From Wolfiporia cocos (lineage: Eukaryota; Basidiomycota; Agaricomycetes; Polyporales; Phaeolaceae): a stretch of DNA of 64,000 bases. The position numbers and the translations under genes were made by a program. Below are positions 11,151 through 21,779 of the stretch, in pieces (positions within the stretch are counted from its first letter, which is position 1; each line of letters starts with the position of its first letter). The stretch lies in the NCBI GenBank assembly GCA_029448655.1, contig JACCLO010000015.1, positions 434,001-498,000 of the forward strand, written 5' to 3'. Below the pieces are notes generated by a model, which was not told the origin of the DNA, searched no databases, and worked only from the letters and a program-made list of their open reading frames with translations.

Positions 11151-11724
11151 GATTTATTTGTCGGACACTGGGCTTCTGCCATCACGGTGAACCCATAACC
11201 CCGACCTCATGGTCAACACACCTTACCAGTTACCCTTCGGCCCGGCAGGTAACACATGTTAGCAGCAACGTCCTCACAGACTCTGCCAATAGCACAACGG
11301 CCTCAGCATCTTGCCTTGGCAACTCTCAGATTCCGACCAATGGCAGATCCATCTCTAAGGTACTGGCATCCGGTCCTTCTAACTACTGGGCTTCTAGCCC
11401 ATGACTCCCTGTCCTCTCAATGATGACATCACACTTTCTGATATGATACTAGGCACAGACCATTACTGGTCTCCCACAGTCATTGTAGATATGAGTAGTG
11501 TACGTGGCTGATACCATTAGGGTTCAGCCACACTTACGACTAAGGGTATGTACTGTATAGTAGCACATAACCCATGTATATAACCAGGGCTCGACCGCCC
11601 TCAATCTCTAGTTCTATTCTTCTTGGCTAGCACTGCAGAATCATCTCACATCTGCTGTGCTCGATCTGCTCTCGCCATTCCCTCACCATAGGTGTCTGGT
11701 GAGTCCCACAGTAGATCTGTGTCA
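11151..11724 (+). mobile_element. LTR of the TGTCAC family, plus orientation, left end approximate
   Basis: The right end GGTGAGTCCCACAG...CTGTGTCA (11700-11724) matches the U5 end of the LTR at 6486-7110. CATGTATATAACC near 11573 is the TATA box, followed by a short hairpin AGGGC...GCCCT (11586-11601). The left boundary is a guess from the usual length. Confidence 0.5.
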
Positions 11725-12058
11725 AGGATGCCGATAGAATTCTAGTTCTGAGGGGATACCTCAGAATGCATGGGCTTATATACATGAGTAGTCACCATTC
11801 TATCTACTGGGGACCCGCCCTAAAGGCATGGTCCATGCATACGATGGGGCCGCTGACTCATGAGCATATGACATAATTATGTAAGTAATGGGCACATGAC
11901 CAGGGCGCTATTCTACTACCTACATGTGACCTATGGGTCACATGACTAACCTAGCATCTCTCCTTCCAAGCACCGGCACGCGCATCTAGAGGTGGGTTCT
12001 GGGCACTAGATTCTACCGTAGGGCACACAGTTAGCCATAGAGGCCAAAATTTGTGACA
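11725..12058 (-). mobile_element. LTR fragment of the TGTCAC family, minus orientation
   Basis: A perfect 8-bp hairpin (TTCTGAGG...CCTCAGAA, 11746-11766) is followed by TTATATACATG and ends AAAATTTGTGACA at 12058. The U5 portion is missing on the left, probably because the preceding LTR inserted into it or replaced it. Confidence 0.55.
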
Positions 12059-12530
12059 ATGAGGCCTAATATACTAGTACACCTGGGGTTATGCCCAGTA
12101 GAATCACAGGACTCCAGGGGGTTGGTTGTGCAACAAGTCCCTGTATCATACTCAAACAATGATGAGTTTCATGTGTGTCAAAAAATAAAATCGTAACAGC
12201 AGGGGCAGGAACACACAGGATAGCAATTAAAGATTATAACCAACACAGTGGGCCATGTGGGATAGCAAGTGCAAGTAGTGATGTGCAAGCCTGGCTCAAA
12301 GCCATGAGCTGGGCCTGGCTGAGTTGACTTAAGCTGGGTCAAGCTGAGCCTGGGGGGTGGCTCAGGGCCTGGCTTGGATTGTGAGCTGGCTATAGCCAAG
12401 CCCTGAGCCAGCAGCTTTAGGTGTGACTGTAGCTTTGTTGTAGTGAGTGAAAATGGGCCCTTTGTTACAGGGTTTTGCATACTTTCATCTAAAATGATTT
12501 AAACAACCATACAGTGATTTGTGACCCACT

Positions 12531-12753
12531 AACATGTGTTGACTTTTCTGGTGCACATTCTGTGATGTTGCACTCATGTCCTCATCAATTCACAGTGACT
12601 AGATTCCAGTACATTGAGTACAAATGGCTGAAGTGTGTACAGGTACTTTTTCTGCCTAAATACTAAACTGCTCCTTATGCACGGACCACCACCACCAATC
12701 ATGCCAGGCACCACCAATCATGCCTTGAAACCCATGGTGCCATTTGTGCTACT
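12531..12753 (+). repeat. Interspersed repeat R, copy 1
   Basis: It shares blocks such as AGTGACTAGA, GAGTACAAATGGC and CCTAAATACTAAACTGC with 31017-31235. It continues after the LTR at 13358-13370. It appears to have inserted in the hAT MITE before the LTR 12754-13352 inserted in it. No coding content. Confidence 0.55.
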
Positions 12754-13352
12754 TGTCAGAGATTTACCTCTGGGACTGCTCACCCAGCTTTCTAGGGGGT
12801 TCATAGGGCTTTTATGTGGTTCTACCCAGGTATGTTAGCACCTCAGCATCCCCCTCTTACATTAGATGCCAGACCCAGTAGATTATGATAAGATAAGATG
12901 TACATGCACGCTTGGGTGCATGCACCTCACCTTTACACATACAGTCTGACACATGGACTCGGCCTGCTAACCTAGTACTTAGGGCCTGTTGACCTAGTAC
13001 TTAAGACATGCCCTGTATGCCATTACTGGCTGTGCTTGGGCCTCTGTCTTTAGGGTAGTACTTACAGGACTGATGTGGCCCCATGTATATAGTGTTGCAC
13101 AACTGGGGCTTGCTCCCCAGTTTTAGTATTCTCGATGTTTGGGCATCAAGGCCCCTTCTCACATACTCTGCATGTGCTGCATCTCTGCCAATGATCTTGA
13201 CGTCTCTGTCTCACCTCATGCCTGCTAGTCTGGTAGCCAGCCTCTCAACTTGATGCTAGCCACCCTATGTCTGCTGGTCTCTGAGGATAAGGAGTTAGGG
13301 GGTTAGGGGTTCCCCAGCAGGGCTGGTTGCACAGTCTGGTGAGACTGTGTCA
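12754..13352 (+). mobile_element. Solo LTR with perfect target duplication
   Basis: The 599-bp element starts TGTCAGAG and ends GAGACTGTGTCA, flanked by CTACT (12749-12753 and 13353-13357). CATGTATATAGTG (about 13082) is the TATA box. 18 bp further is a perfect 8-bp hairpin (AACTGGGG...CCCCAGTT, 13101-13122, loop CTTGCT). The U5 end folds as CACAGTCT...AGACTGTG. Confidence 0.88.
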
Positions 13353-14019
13353 CTACTTCAACAACATGGTGTGGAACTTTGTGTATACTGTTGTGATTGG
13401 GGTTGTGATTGGGGTTGTGATTGGGGTTGTGTGACACAGACTTACCAGTCTGTGGGACTGGCCTACGTGCTGGGGCAATCCCCCTAACCTCAACATGCAG
13501 CCTTGGCAGAATAAGTGACACAAACCAATAACTCACTAGTCAAGGCAGCGGTCTTGAGGAGATAAGACGACTAGTTATAGCAGTTAAGCAAGTAAGTTGG
13601 TGATGGAAGTAGCTTGTTAGGCTGTAGTCCAATATCGAGATGAATAGAACTGAGTGTTACGATTTTACCAGGTACACTCGAATATCCCATAGATGCCTCA
13701 CTAGGTATGAAGACTTAGTGTTCAACTGCTGTACCGCACGCGCTTTATTTCTAGGGACCTCTGCTCAACCATAGGCCCCATTTCATGTATAACAACCCTA
13801 TACCCACTCTCCATGTTCACATTGCATTCTAGCTGATATTCTGTGTCTAACCACAGTACATCTACATTTCATCCCTTGTTGTGCTCAACCACAACACTTC
13901 TCCCTTATTACTTATATCGTTAGCTCAATGGACTTAATAGTAGCAGTACCAAAGACAATATGACCCAAATTAGCAAATTGTAGTATAAAACCTGATGTAA
14001 ATACTGGTCGAGTTCCTCA

Positions 14020-14586
14020 TGTCACAGTACGCCTGCTAGGGGGTACCCAAGACTGATGCCGGCCCTATGGACCTGTATGGTGCATCGCTGCGCGTGTGGC
14101 ATATCCTCTACTTTCCATTTCCTCGACCAATCCCTTTGTATCGTGGAGGTCACATGACATGTTGATTGCAGCGCCTTTCATGGGGTAGGCACACGTGCAG
14201 CACACATCACGTTATAAAGTCACAGGTAGTTACATGCAGCTCGTTACTTGTACGGTCACGCCTGTAAAACTTATGTAATGGTCTCGGGGTGCACAGACCA
14301 ATAGTTTAGGGCAAGTACTAGATACTTAGCGTAGTCTCAATCATGTATTTATACTACAACGAGATGGCCTTACCGCCATCTTTTGGATTCTCGACAACTG
14401 GGCTAGGCCCCTTTCTCTCTTGACTGCTCGTCTGTGTCTGCGTCTGCACCTCTCTTTTCTACTTGACTTGTCTGCGGCCTTGTTCGGCGACTTCTAAGCA
14501 GCACCCTAGGCCATGTCGACTCGTCAGTTATAGTGGAATTAGGGGTTCCCGGTAGACCGGTCGCACAGTCAGGTAAGACTGTGTCA
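14020..14586 (+). mobile_element. Nest layer 5a: solo LTR inside the old chromovirus LTR
   Basis: The 567-bp element starts TGTCACAGTACG and ends AAGACTGTGTCA with a perfect CCTCA duplication (14015-14019 and 14587-14591). It has a TATA-like TATACTACAACG (about 14350), the hairpin AGATGGC...GCCATCT (14362-14381, loop CTTACC) and the TGGGCTAGGCCCC block. The U5 end folds as CACAGTC...GACTGTG with GGTAA in the loop. Confidence 0.88.
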
Positions 14587-14958
14587 CCTCAGCTTGACCT
14601 TGTTGAATTACAAGGATCTTATACTCATTCTCAAAGGCTTGAGCAATTAAGCCTGTGACACAGACCACTTACCAGGCTGTGGGACTGGCCCTAGCCAGGG
14701 GTATTCCCTATATGCTAAGATGCGACCACCTTGGTCGTGACAGTTAGAGACTTGCTACGCACTAGTCGACGTCTCCGATCCACGCAAACATCCCTAATGG
14801 GGTGGCGCAGAGGTCATGACGAGGCGACGGTGAAGTTGGCTGTCCCAGGTGTCAGAGCCAGAGGGTGACGCACATGTCTTTAAGCAGGGCCCCAGCGCCC
14901 AGAGGGTGACGGACCAGCATGCACAACCCAGTAAAGCAGTAAGAGGGTTTGCACCCCA

Positions 14959-15500
14959 TGTTACGATTTTACCAGGTACATTCAGACGTACCCATTAGCG
15001 CCTCACTGTTTGCGAGGACTTAGCGTTCAACCGCCGTATCCCGCGTTTACGATTAGGGGGCCTCCGTTCAACCGTAGGCCCCGTTTCATGTACAACAGCC
15101 CTATGCCCATTCTCCGTGTTCGCATCGCGTTCTAGTTGATCCCCTGTGTCTAACCACAGCGATTCGATGTTTCACCCGTTGTTGCGCTCAACCGCAACAC
15201 TTCTCGCTTATTACTTATATCGTTAGCTCGACGGACTTAATAGTAGCAGTACCATGGACACTATGACCCCAAGATACCGAGCGTAGTATATAACCTGATG
15301 TAAATATCGGTCGAGTTCCTCAGCTCGACCTTGTTGAATTACATGGATCTTATACTCGTTCTCAAAGGCTTGAGCAATTAAGCCTACAGCTTGTATATCG
15401 ACGCTCCGACTCTGAGGAGTCCGACAAGTGGTGCGCCACTTGATACGCTGAGTAACTCGACTTGGTTATTTTGCGTTGAACGGATATTCGATCCGTAACA
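14959..15500 (+). repeat. 5' LTR of the chromovirus
   Basis: Starts TGTTACG, ends CCGTAACA. The TATATAA box is at 15287-15293. Hairpin GGTCGAG...CTCGACC occupies 15309-15330. Downstream are three more perfect hairpins: GACTC...GAGTC (15408-15421), CAAGTGG...CCACTTG (15425-15442) and ACGGAT...ATCCGT (15480-15496). The predicted leader is thus a train of stem-loops leading into the primer-binding site. Confidence 0.95.
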
Positions 15501-15501
15501 G

Positions 15502-15512
15502 AAGGTCGAGCT
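15502..15512 (+). promoter_or_regulatory. Self-primer binding site of the chromovirus
   Basis: AAGGTCGAGCT lies 1 nt inside the 5' LTR. It is the exact complement of AGCTCGACCTT at 15322-15332 in the LTR, which starts 35 nt after the start of the TATA box, where transcription should begin. No tRNA-like primer site (TGG...) is present. The complementary segment contains the whole 3' arm of the 15309-15330 hairpin, and the binding site contains the same GGTCGAG as the 5' arm. Confidence 0.8.
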
Positions 15513-15547
15513 CTAACAAAGCTCACTCATCGAAGTGCAAGCCTATG

Positions 15548-16156
15548 CAACGATTCGACCCGGATCTCCCGACCAGGTTGATTGAAATACTCCCCGAAGC
15601 ATACCGACGCATCTTCTATGAAGAGAAGTACGAGTGGAGAGATCCCCCAGCCGGATTCTTCACGAAAGGAGGATATCTCACTATCCCGTCCCCAGACAAG
15701 CTCTTGCCCACCTGGGTACAGATTCTCCCATCCTCGAACGATCCCTGGGATCAAACACGCACCGCATTCGAGCGGTTTGGAACAGTCGCTGAGACTATGA
15801 CGCCGTCGTTGACCATCCACCGAGCTGATGGACAACAACAGGGAGGACAGACAACGAACACCCCATTCACCGGAGGAACCATGGGTGTGGTACTATTCCA
15901 GGAAGCGGAAGCGCGAGCCAGGGCGCAGGGGGAATCATATAATAAAGGGACAACCGTTGCGTGGGAACTGCCATGTGCTTTTCCACGTGTGCCACGTGCT
16001 GTCCGTCGTCCCATAGGGCTCGCGCCACCGACCCGGGGAGTTGGCCAGTGGATTCCCACGCCCGGCGCCTGCAAGGCGCGCATTCAAATTCCTTCGACGA
16101 AAACTTGCGTTTCACGCGTTCTCCCTGCGCTGTGCCACGGGGATTTGCTGTTGTAA
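15548..16156 (+). CDS. ORF1 of the chromovirus (gag N-terminal-like)
   Basis: The frame is open from 15476 inside the LTR, but the first ATG after the LTR is at 15548 (MQRFDPDLPTRLIEILPEAY). It is followed by aromatic-rich sequence (YRRIFYEEKYEWRDPPAGFF) and TGGTMGVVLFQEAEARAR. I recognise no named domain. Position and style suggest the N-terminal part of a structural protein. It is in the same frame as gag but ends at TAA 16154-16156, within a repeat (16149-16474) that separates it from gag. Splicing out that repeat, or its absence in other copies, could join ORF1 to gag. Confidence 0.5.
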   Translation, partial: QRFDPDLPTRLIEILPEAYRRIFYEEKYEWRDPPAGFFTKGGYLTIPSPDKLLPTWVQILPSSNDPWDQTRTAFERFGTVAETMTPSLTIHRADGQQQGGQTTNTPFTGGTMGVVLFQEAEARARAQGESYNKGTTVAWELPCAFPRVPRAVRRPIGLAPPTRGVGQWIPTPGACKARIQIPSTKTCVSRVLPALCHGDLLL

Positions 16157-16474
16157 CGTGGATGGCCTGTACTGTAGATACCCGCCAGAAAATCGCGATA
16201 GATTAAGAGAATTCAGGGAGTTTTTTGAGACACCACATTTGTGGACACAATGTTACAAGCGAAGTGACGACGACACCGAGCATCAGCGAGGTGTCGGAAG
16301 TGGCTGAGCGGGCAGAGAACAAAGGACAGGTGCAGCAGGGTTATCACACACCCTGGGGGTTGGGTGGACTCATAATGTCTCCATTCAATGTGTTTTTCCC
16401 TTATTCTATTAGTTATCACACTTAAGTGACAATTGATATTCGTGGCGAAGCCATGGGTAATTAAACTCGTGGCC
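16149..16474 (+). repeat. Interspersed repeat S, copy 1 (inside the chromovirus)
   Basis: It matches the reverse complement of 29818-30136 over about 320 bp with clear divergence. Shared blocks include GATGGCCTGTACTGTAGATA, CAGCGAGGTGTCGGAAGTGG, GACTCA(T/C)AATGTCTCCA and GTAATTAAACTCGTG. It ends with a small hairpin GTGGC-GAA-GCCA followed by GGGTAATTAA, and its last codons form the apparent start of gag. Helitron 3' ends have such hairpins, but CTRR is not evident. Confidence 0.7.
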
Positions 16475-17734
16475 AATAACCCTCCGCCAGCTAATAATCC
16501 GCTCGCTAGCAATCCTAGCGGAACAAACCCCTCCGGAGCAGGAACGACTGGAGGAGGAGGCCTTCCTGGAGGGGGAGGTCCCCCAGCTGGCACAGGGGGC
16601 GGAGGTCCCCCGGGCGGCGGTGGCAATCCAGCAGGCGGCGCAGGAGGCAATCCAGCAGGACCGCCAGGAGGCCCGCCAGGCGGAGGAGGCCCGCCAGGAG
16701 GAGGAGGCCCGCCGGGTGGAGGAGGCCCGCCAGGAGGAGGAGCCCCTGGAGGATGGGGAGCTCAGGCCTTCCAGCTAGCCCGAGGAAACCGCATAAAGCT
16801 CACTACCCCCGAACCGTTCAAAGGGGAACGAAAGAAGCTCCAGAGCTTCAAAAATGACTGCAACACCTGGTTCACGATGTTCGCAGCAGACTATCAGTCA
16901 GACGATCAGAAGATCCTCTTCATCATGTCCTACATCAAAGGAAGCGACCGGGTAAACCAGTGGAAGGAGAACTATTACGCCAAATACACCGATCCGATCA
17001 CCCGAGCATTCGCACTACCCCCGCTAGCGCAATTCAGCGCCGAATTCGATGCAGCCTTCGAACCGATCGAAGAAAAACAGAAAACCAACGACGACCTCTT
17101 CGACCTCAAGCAAGACAAGAAGAGTATCGATGACTTCAATATCGAGTTCGACAACCTTGTAGGAAAAACAGGGTTAGACCGCACACACTGCGACCCTCTC
17201 TTCGTTACAGTGTACAAGAGAGCCATCCGACCAGCACTGGTCACCCACATCATAAATATTGTTCCCCCCGTCGTCACCCTTACCGAATGGATGAAGCAGG
17301 CGTCCATTAACGAGAATAACTATAACACCTTCATCAAGGGACGAGGGAACGACAAGAAGAAGCCGCAGTGGCGCACCAAGGCCCCGAGCGCCCCGCCCAC
17401 AGCAGCCTCCGCTAAAGACCCGAACGCGATGGATATCGACCGGATGTCTACAGAGGAGCGTCGTAGGCTCCAAACCGAAGGACGCTGCTTCAACTGCAAG
17501 GAGAAGGGTCATCTCTCCAGTAGCTGCCCTAAGCGGAAGAAGAAACCCACTCCCAAGGGAAAAACCAGAAAAGCCGAAGAAGACGCTCCAACAGCATCAC
17601 TTGAAGAAGCCGAAGAAGACGAAGACAGCGACGGAGCCACAGCTATCGAGGAAGCAGTAAATGCGATCAGAGTCCTCAAACTTAAGAACCCTTCCTTCTT
17701 AGCCCAAGTTCTTGATGAGCAGGATTTCGAGTAG
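16433..17734 (+). CDS. gag: Gag of the chromovirus
   Basis: 433 codons. The first 13 residues derive from repeat S, so the true start may be upstream or spliced. Residues about 30-107 are an extreme Gly/Pro repeat (PPGGGG units). A Ty3-type gag capsid region follows (PFKGERKKLQSFKNDCNTWF, FDAAFEPIEEKQKTNDDLF). A CCHC zinc knuckle, CFNCKEKGHLSSSC, lies near residue 350, with basic and acidic tails. It should package the RNA in cytoplasmic particles. Pol lies in the -1 frame with only 13 nt of open overlap (17719-17731) and no canonical slippery heptamer. Confidence 0.88.
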   Translation: MIFVAKPWVIKLVANNPPPANNPLASNPSGTNPSGAGTTGGGGLPGGGGPPAGTGGGGPPGGGGNPAGGAGGNPAGPPGGPPGGGGPPGGGGPPGGGGPPGGGAPGGWGAQAFQLARGNRIKLTTPEPFKGERKKLQSFKNDCNTWFTMFAADYQSDDQKILFIMSYIKGSDRVNQWKENYYAKYTDPITRAFALPPLAQFSAEFDAAFEPIEEKQKTNDDLFDLKQDKKSIDDFNIEFDNLVGKTGLDRTHCDPLFVTVYKRAIRPALVTHIINIVPPVVTLTEWMKQASINENNYNTFIKGRGNDKKKPQWRTKAPSAPPTAASAKDPNAMDIDRMSTEERRRLQTEGRCFNCKEKGHLSSSCPKRKKKPTPKGKTRKAEEDAPTASLEEAEEDEDSDGATAIEEAVNAIRVLKLKNPSFLAQVLDEQDFE

Positions 17735-18216
17735 GGAGGAAGCGCACGGTCTTACCTCCCGAAACAGCAGCCCATGTAATTACCTCGTATGAACGCGACA
17801 GATCGCTATTCATCCCCATAACCCTGGAGCTGCAGAAATCCGTGACAATAAACGCCCTCATCGACTCAGGAGCCATGTCCTCCCTCATCCACCCGAAACT
17901 TGTCATCCGACACAGAATCCTGACCCGATCAATCCAAAACCCCATCACCATTCGAAACGTGGACGGGACCATCAACAAAGATGGACGAATTGATTGGGAA
18001 GGCACCCTCACTATAGGGTACGGAGGAAAGAAACGATAAGTCCGCTTCCTTGTCGGAAACATCGGAAAAGAAGACATGATCCTCGGATATAATTGGCTGA
18101 AAAAGGAGGGACCCAGGATCGACTGGGTCAAGGGAAAAGTCGACGTAACCCCCGATAGAGATACAGAAAAAGCGCGAACCACAGACGTTATCATTCGACT
18201 AGACACCGTCGAAATG

Positions 18217-18615
18217 ACGGTAACACCCGAAGGGCAACTACCAACTCGGGGAACCGACGGAGCCATCGGCTATGACCTGTACGCCTCCAAACCAGAGGAG
18301 ATAGCCCCCGGAGGATGGAAGGCGATATCCACCGGCGTCCATATGAAAATCCCAAAGGGGTCCTATGGACGTATCGCTTCGCGATCAGGCCTCACCCTCA
18401 AGCACGGCTTAACAGTAGGGGGAGGCGTCATCGACCCCGATTACAGGGGAGAAGTTCAAGTCATATTATTCAACCAGTCAACGACGACCCATCGCATCGT
18501 CCCCGGGATGCGGGTAGCGCAGATAATATTCGAACAAGCCATAACCCCCGACATAGTTCAAGTCGAAGAACTCGACAAGACGGAGCGAGGAGACAAAGGG
18601 TTTGGCTCCACAGAC
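18217..18615 (+). CDS. dUTPase domain within pol (between protease and RT)
   Basis: All five trimeric-dUTPase motifs are present in order with correct spacing, including the catalytic aspartate of GVIDPDY and the C-terminal P-loop-like GDKGFGST. The expected role is hydrolysis of dUTP so that little uracil enters the cDNA. I recall dUTPase-bearing Metaviridae being reported from a wood-decay basidiomycete. The position before RT fits that group. Confidence 0.9.
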
Positions 18616-21600
18616 GAAACGAAGGAATTGGGAAAACCAAGCACCGAGAACCCCGCGGAGGAACAGCCCACCGAGGAAGAACACCAACTCCTACGACGGT
18701 TTATCAAAACAGAGAGGAGGCTGACCGCCCCTCGAACCGAAACTAGGCACAGATTCAGGAAGAGGATCGCACGCCTCTCCTACATCCGAAAAGCAATGAC
18801 TAAATCACAAGAGTTCGCGGGGGCAATGGGAGGAACTCCCGACGAGACGATCATTCCCGAACATCTGAAAGACTTCGCAAAAGTCTTCAGTAAGTTAGCA
18901 GCCACCGCTTTCCCGCCGTCGAGACCCTGGGACCACGCCATAGAACTAAAACCCGACTTCGTACCCCGAGACTGCAAGGTCTACGCTCTGTCCCCCAAGG
19001 AACAGAAAGCCATGGATGAGTTCCTGGAAGAAAACCTCGCGAAAGGTTTCATTCGGCCTTTGAAATCCCCGATGGCCTCCCCGGCCTTCTTCGTTCCGAA
19101 AAAGGACGGAGGTCTGAGGCCTTGCCAGGACTACAGGTATCTAAACGAGGGAACGATAAAGAACGCATATCCGTTGCCCCTGATACCTGAACTCATTGAG
19201 AAGTTGAAGGGGGCAAAAATTTTCACCAAAATGGACCTGCGAGCAGGGTACAATAACGTACGAATCAAAGACGGCGACCAATGGAAGGGAGCATTCAAGA
19301 CGAACGCAGGCCTCTACGAACCAACAGTGATGTTCTTTGGAATGTGCAACTCGCCCGCTACATTCCAATCCATGATGAACGAAATTCTCAAAGACGAGAT
19401 AGCCGAGGGATGGATAGTGGTGTACATGGACGACATCCTCATCTTTTCCCCAGACCAGAAAACGCACCAGGAGCGAGAACGACGAGTCTTGCAAAAACTC
19501 GCAGACAACAAGCTGTTTGTAAAACCGGAGAAATGCGCATTCGGAGTAGACAAGGTGGAATTCCTAGGGCTAGTAATCACCCCAGAACGCGTACAGATGG
19601 ACCCCGCCAAGCTCCAAGGAATTCGGAACTGGCCCGCCCCGAAGAACGTCAAGGGAGTCCGTTCCTTCCTAGGCTTCGCGAACTTCTATCGGAAGTTCAT
19701 CGACCACTACTCCACGCACGCCCGACCGCTCATTGACCTTACTAAAACCGCTACAGGAAGCGGTTTCAAATGGACCGATCGGGAAGAGAAGGCCTTCGAG
19801 TTCCTGAAGCGCCAGTTCATAAAGGCTCCGGCCTTGTCACTCCCCGACAAGACGCAACCATTCATACTCGAAACAGATGCCTCACAATACGCCTTAGGGG
19901 CGGTGCTCAAACAAAAAGATGACGAAGGAAATGAGCGCCCGGTAGGATACCTTTCCCAGTCCCTCACAGCTGCAGAACGAAACTACGAAATCTACGACTG
20001 GGAACTCCTCGGGATAGTCCGTGCCTTAGAAGAATGGCGTCACCTTCTGGAAGGGGCGCCACATCGGATTCTGATCAGAAGCGATCACCAGAACCTTACA
20101 TATTGGCGAAGCGCCCAGAGATTGAATCGGAGACAAGCCCGATGGCACCTCCTCTTATCACAGTTCGATATTCGACTACAGCACATACCAGGAAAGAAAC
20201 TGGTAATGGCAGACACACTGTCGCGCCTCCTGAACCTGGACGGCTCAGAACACGACAACGAGAACATCCTTATGCTACCCGACGAACTGTTTATCCATGC
20301 AATCGAGGTCCCGATCATCGATCGGATCAAGATCGCGAAGCCCTTCGATCCGATCGTGGAACAGGCCCTCCGCGTCCTCGGACAGGGAGAGACCGCCCCT
20401 TTGAGGACAGTAATGGAAGACTGGCAGTACACCGAAGGGGTCCTCTTGTACAAAGGGCGGATGTACGTGCCCAGAGACCCTGCCCTGAGAAAAGATGTGG
20501 TCTCCAGATACCACGACCCAATCACAGCAGGTCACCCTGGAATTTGGGGAACGACGATGAAAGTGCAAGAACACTTCTGGTGGCCCGACCTCCGAAAAAC
20601 GGTCGCAGAATATGTCAAAGGGTGCGCCATATGTCAGCAAATGAAGCCCGACAGAAATCCGACGAAGACGCCACTCCAACCGATTCCGACGAGAAAGGAC
20701 GCCTTCCCCTTTTCGCAGTGCTCCGTCGATTTCATCACGGACCTTCCCCCGGTAGGGAGGTATGATTCCATCATGGTCATTGTCGACCACGGACTGTCCA
20801 AAGCAGTATCATTGACCCCATGCGCCAAAACTATCACCAGCGAAGGAGCGGCTGAAATCTTTCACCGACAAATCTATTCGAAGTACGGACTCCCCCGAAA
20901 AATCATATCCGACCGGGGGCCACAATTCGCGTCGAAGCTCTTTCAAGGGCTCTGCGGGATTCTTGGAATCGAATCCGCCCTTAGCACAGCCTTCCATCCG
21001 CAGACCGACGGACAGACCGAAAGAATGAACCAGCAGGTCGAGGTATACCTGCGAATATACTGCATGAATGATCCCAGACTGTGGGCAACGCGGTTAGCAG
21101 ACATAGAATTCGCCCACAACACGAGAAGGACTGAGGGACGACCTGCCCCCACCGAGGTAATCATGGGATATATCCCCAGGGGGTTACCAGACGAAGTCAG
21201 ACCCACTCAAGTCCCAGCAGCAGCTGACCGACTGAAGGCTATGAAAGAAGCCAGGGAAAGGGCGATTGCCGCCCATGAACTAGCCCAGAAAAAGATGGCG
21301 GGACGAACCCAACGAGACTTGCCCAAATTCAGCGAGGGAGACAAGGTCTGGCTCGACACCAAAAACATCCGTCTCCCATACGAATCCCGGAAGCTCGCCC
21401 CTCGGAGAGAAGGACCATTCGTCATCTCCAAAAAGCTTGGGAGCGTAACGTACCGGCTAGACCTTCCCCCTCGGTGGAAGGTACACCCGGTCTTCCACGC
21501 CACCCTACTGAAACCGTTCAATGAGACCAGGGTGCACGGACCAAATCATGCGAAGCCACCCCCGGACCTAGTAGAAGGACAGGAGGAATACGAAGTAGAA

Positions 21601-21779
21601 TCCATTCTGAACCAACGACAGTACCGAGGGAAGAAACAGTTCCTCGTCCACTTGAAAGGCTATCCATCGGCAGACGACTCTTGGGAAAGCGAATCTAGTC
21701 TGAGAAACTCGCCTGACACCGTCAAAGAGTTTAAAAGCAAGAGATCAAAGGCCAGAGTCCGACAAGTCGAAGAAACGAG

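Noticed and set aside
17719..17734. Canonical -1 frameshift site at the gag-pol junction
   Set aside because: The overlap is only 13 nt open and contains no X XXY YYZ heptamer, so no specific recoding signal is claimed.
20034..20765. 243-codon + strand ORF inside pol
   Set aside because: Alternative-frame shadow of RNase H and integrase. Arg/Pro-rich with no motif.
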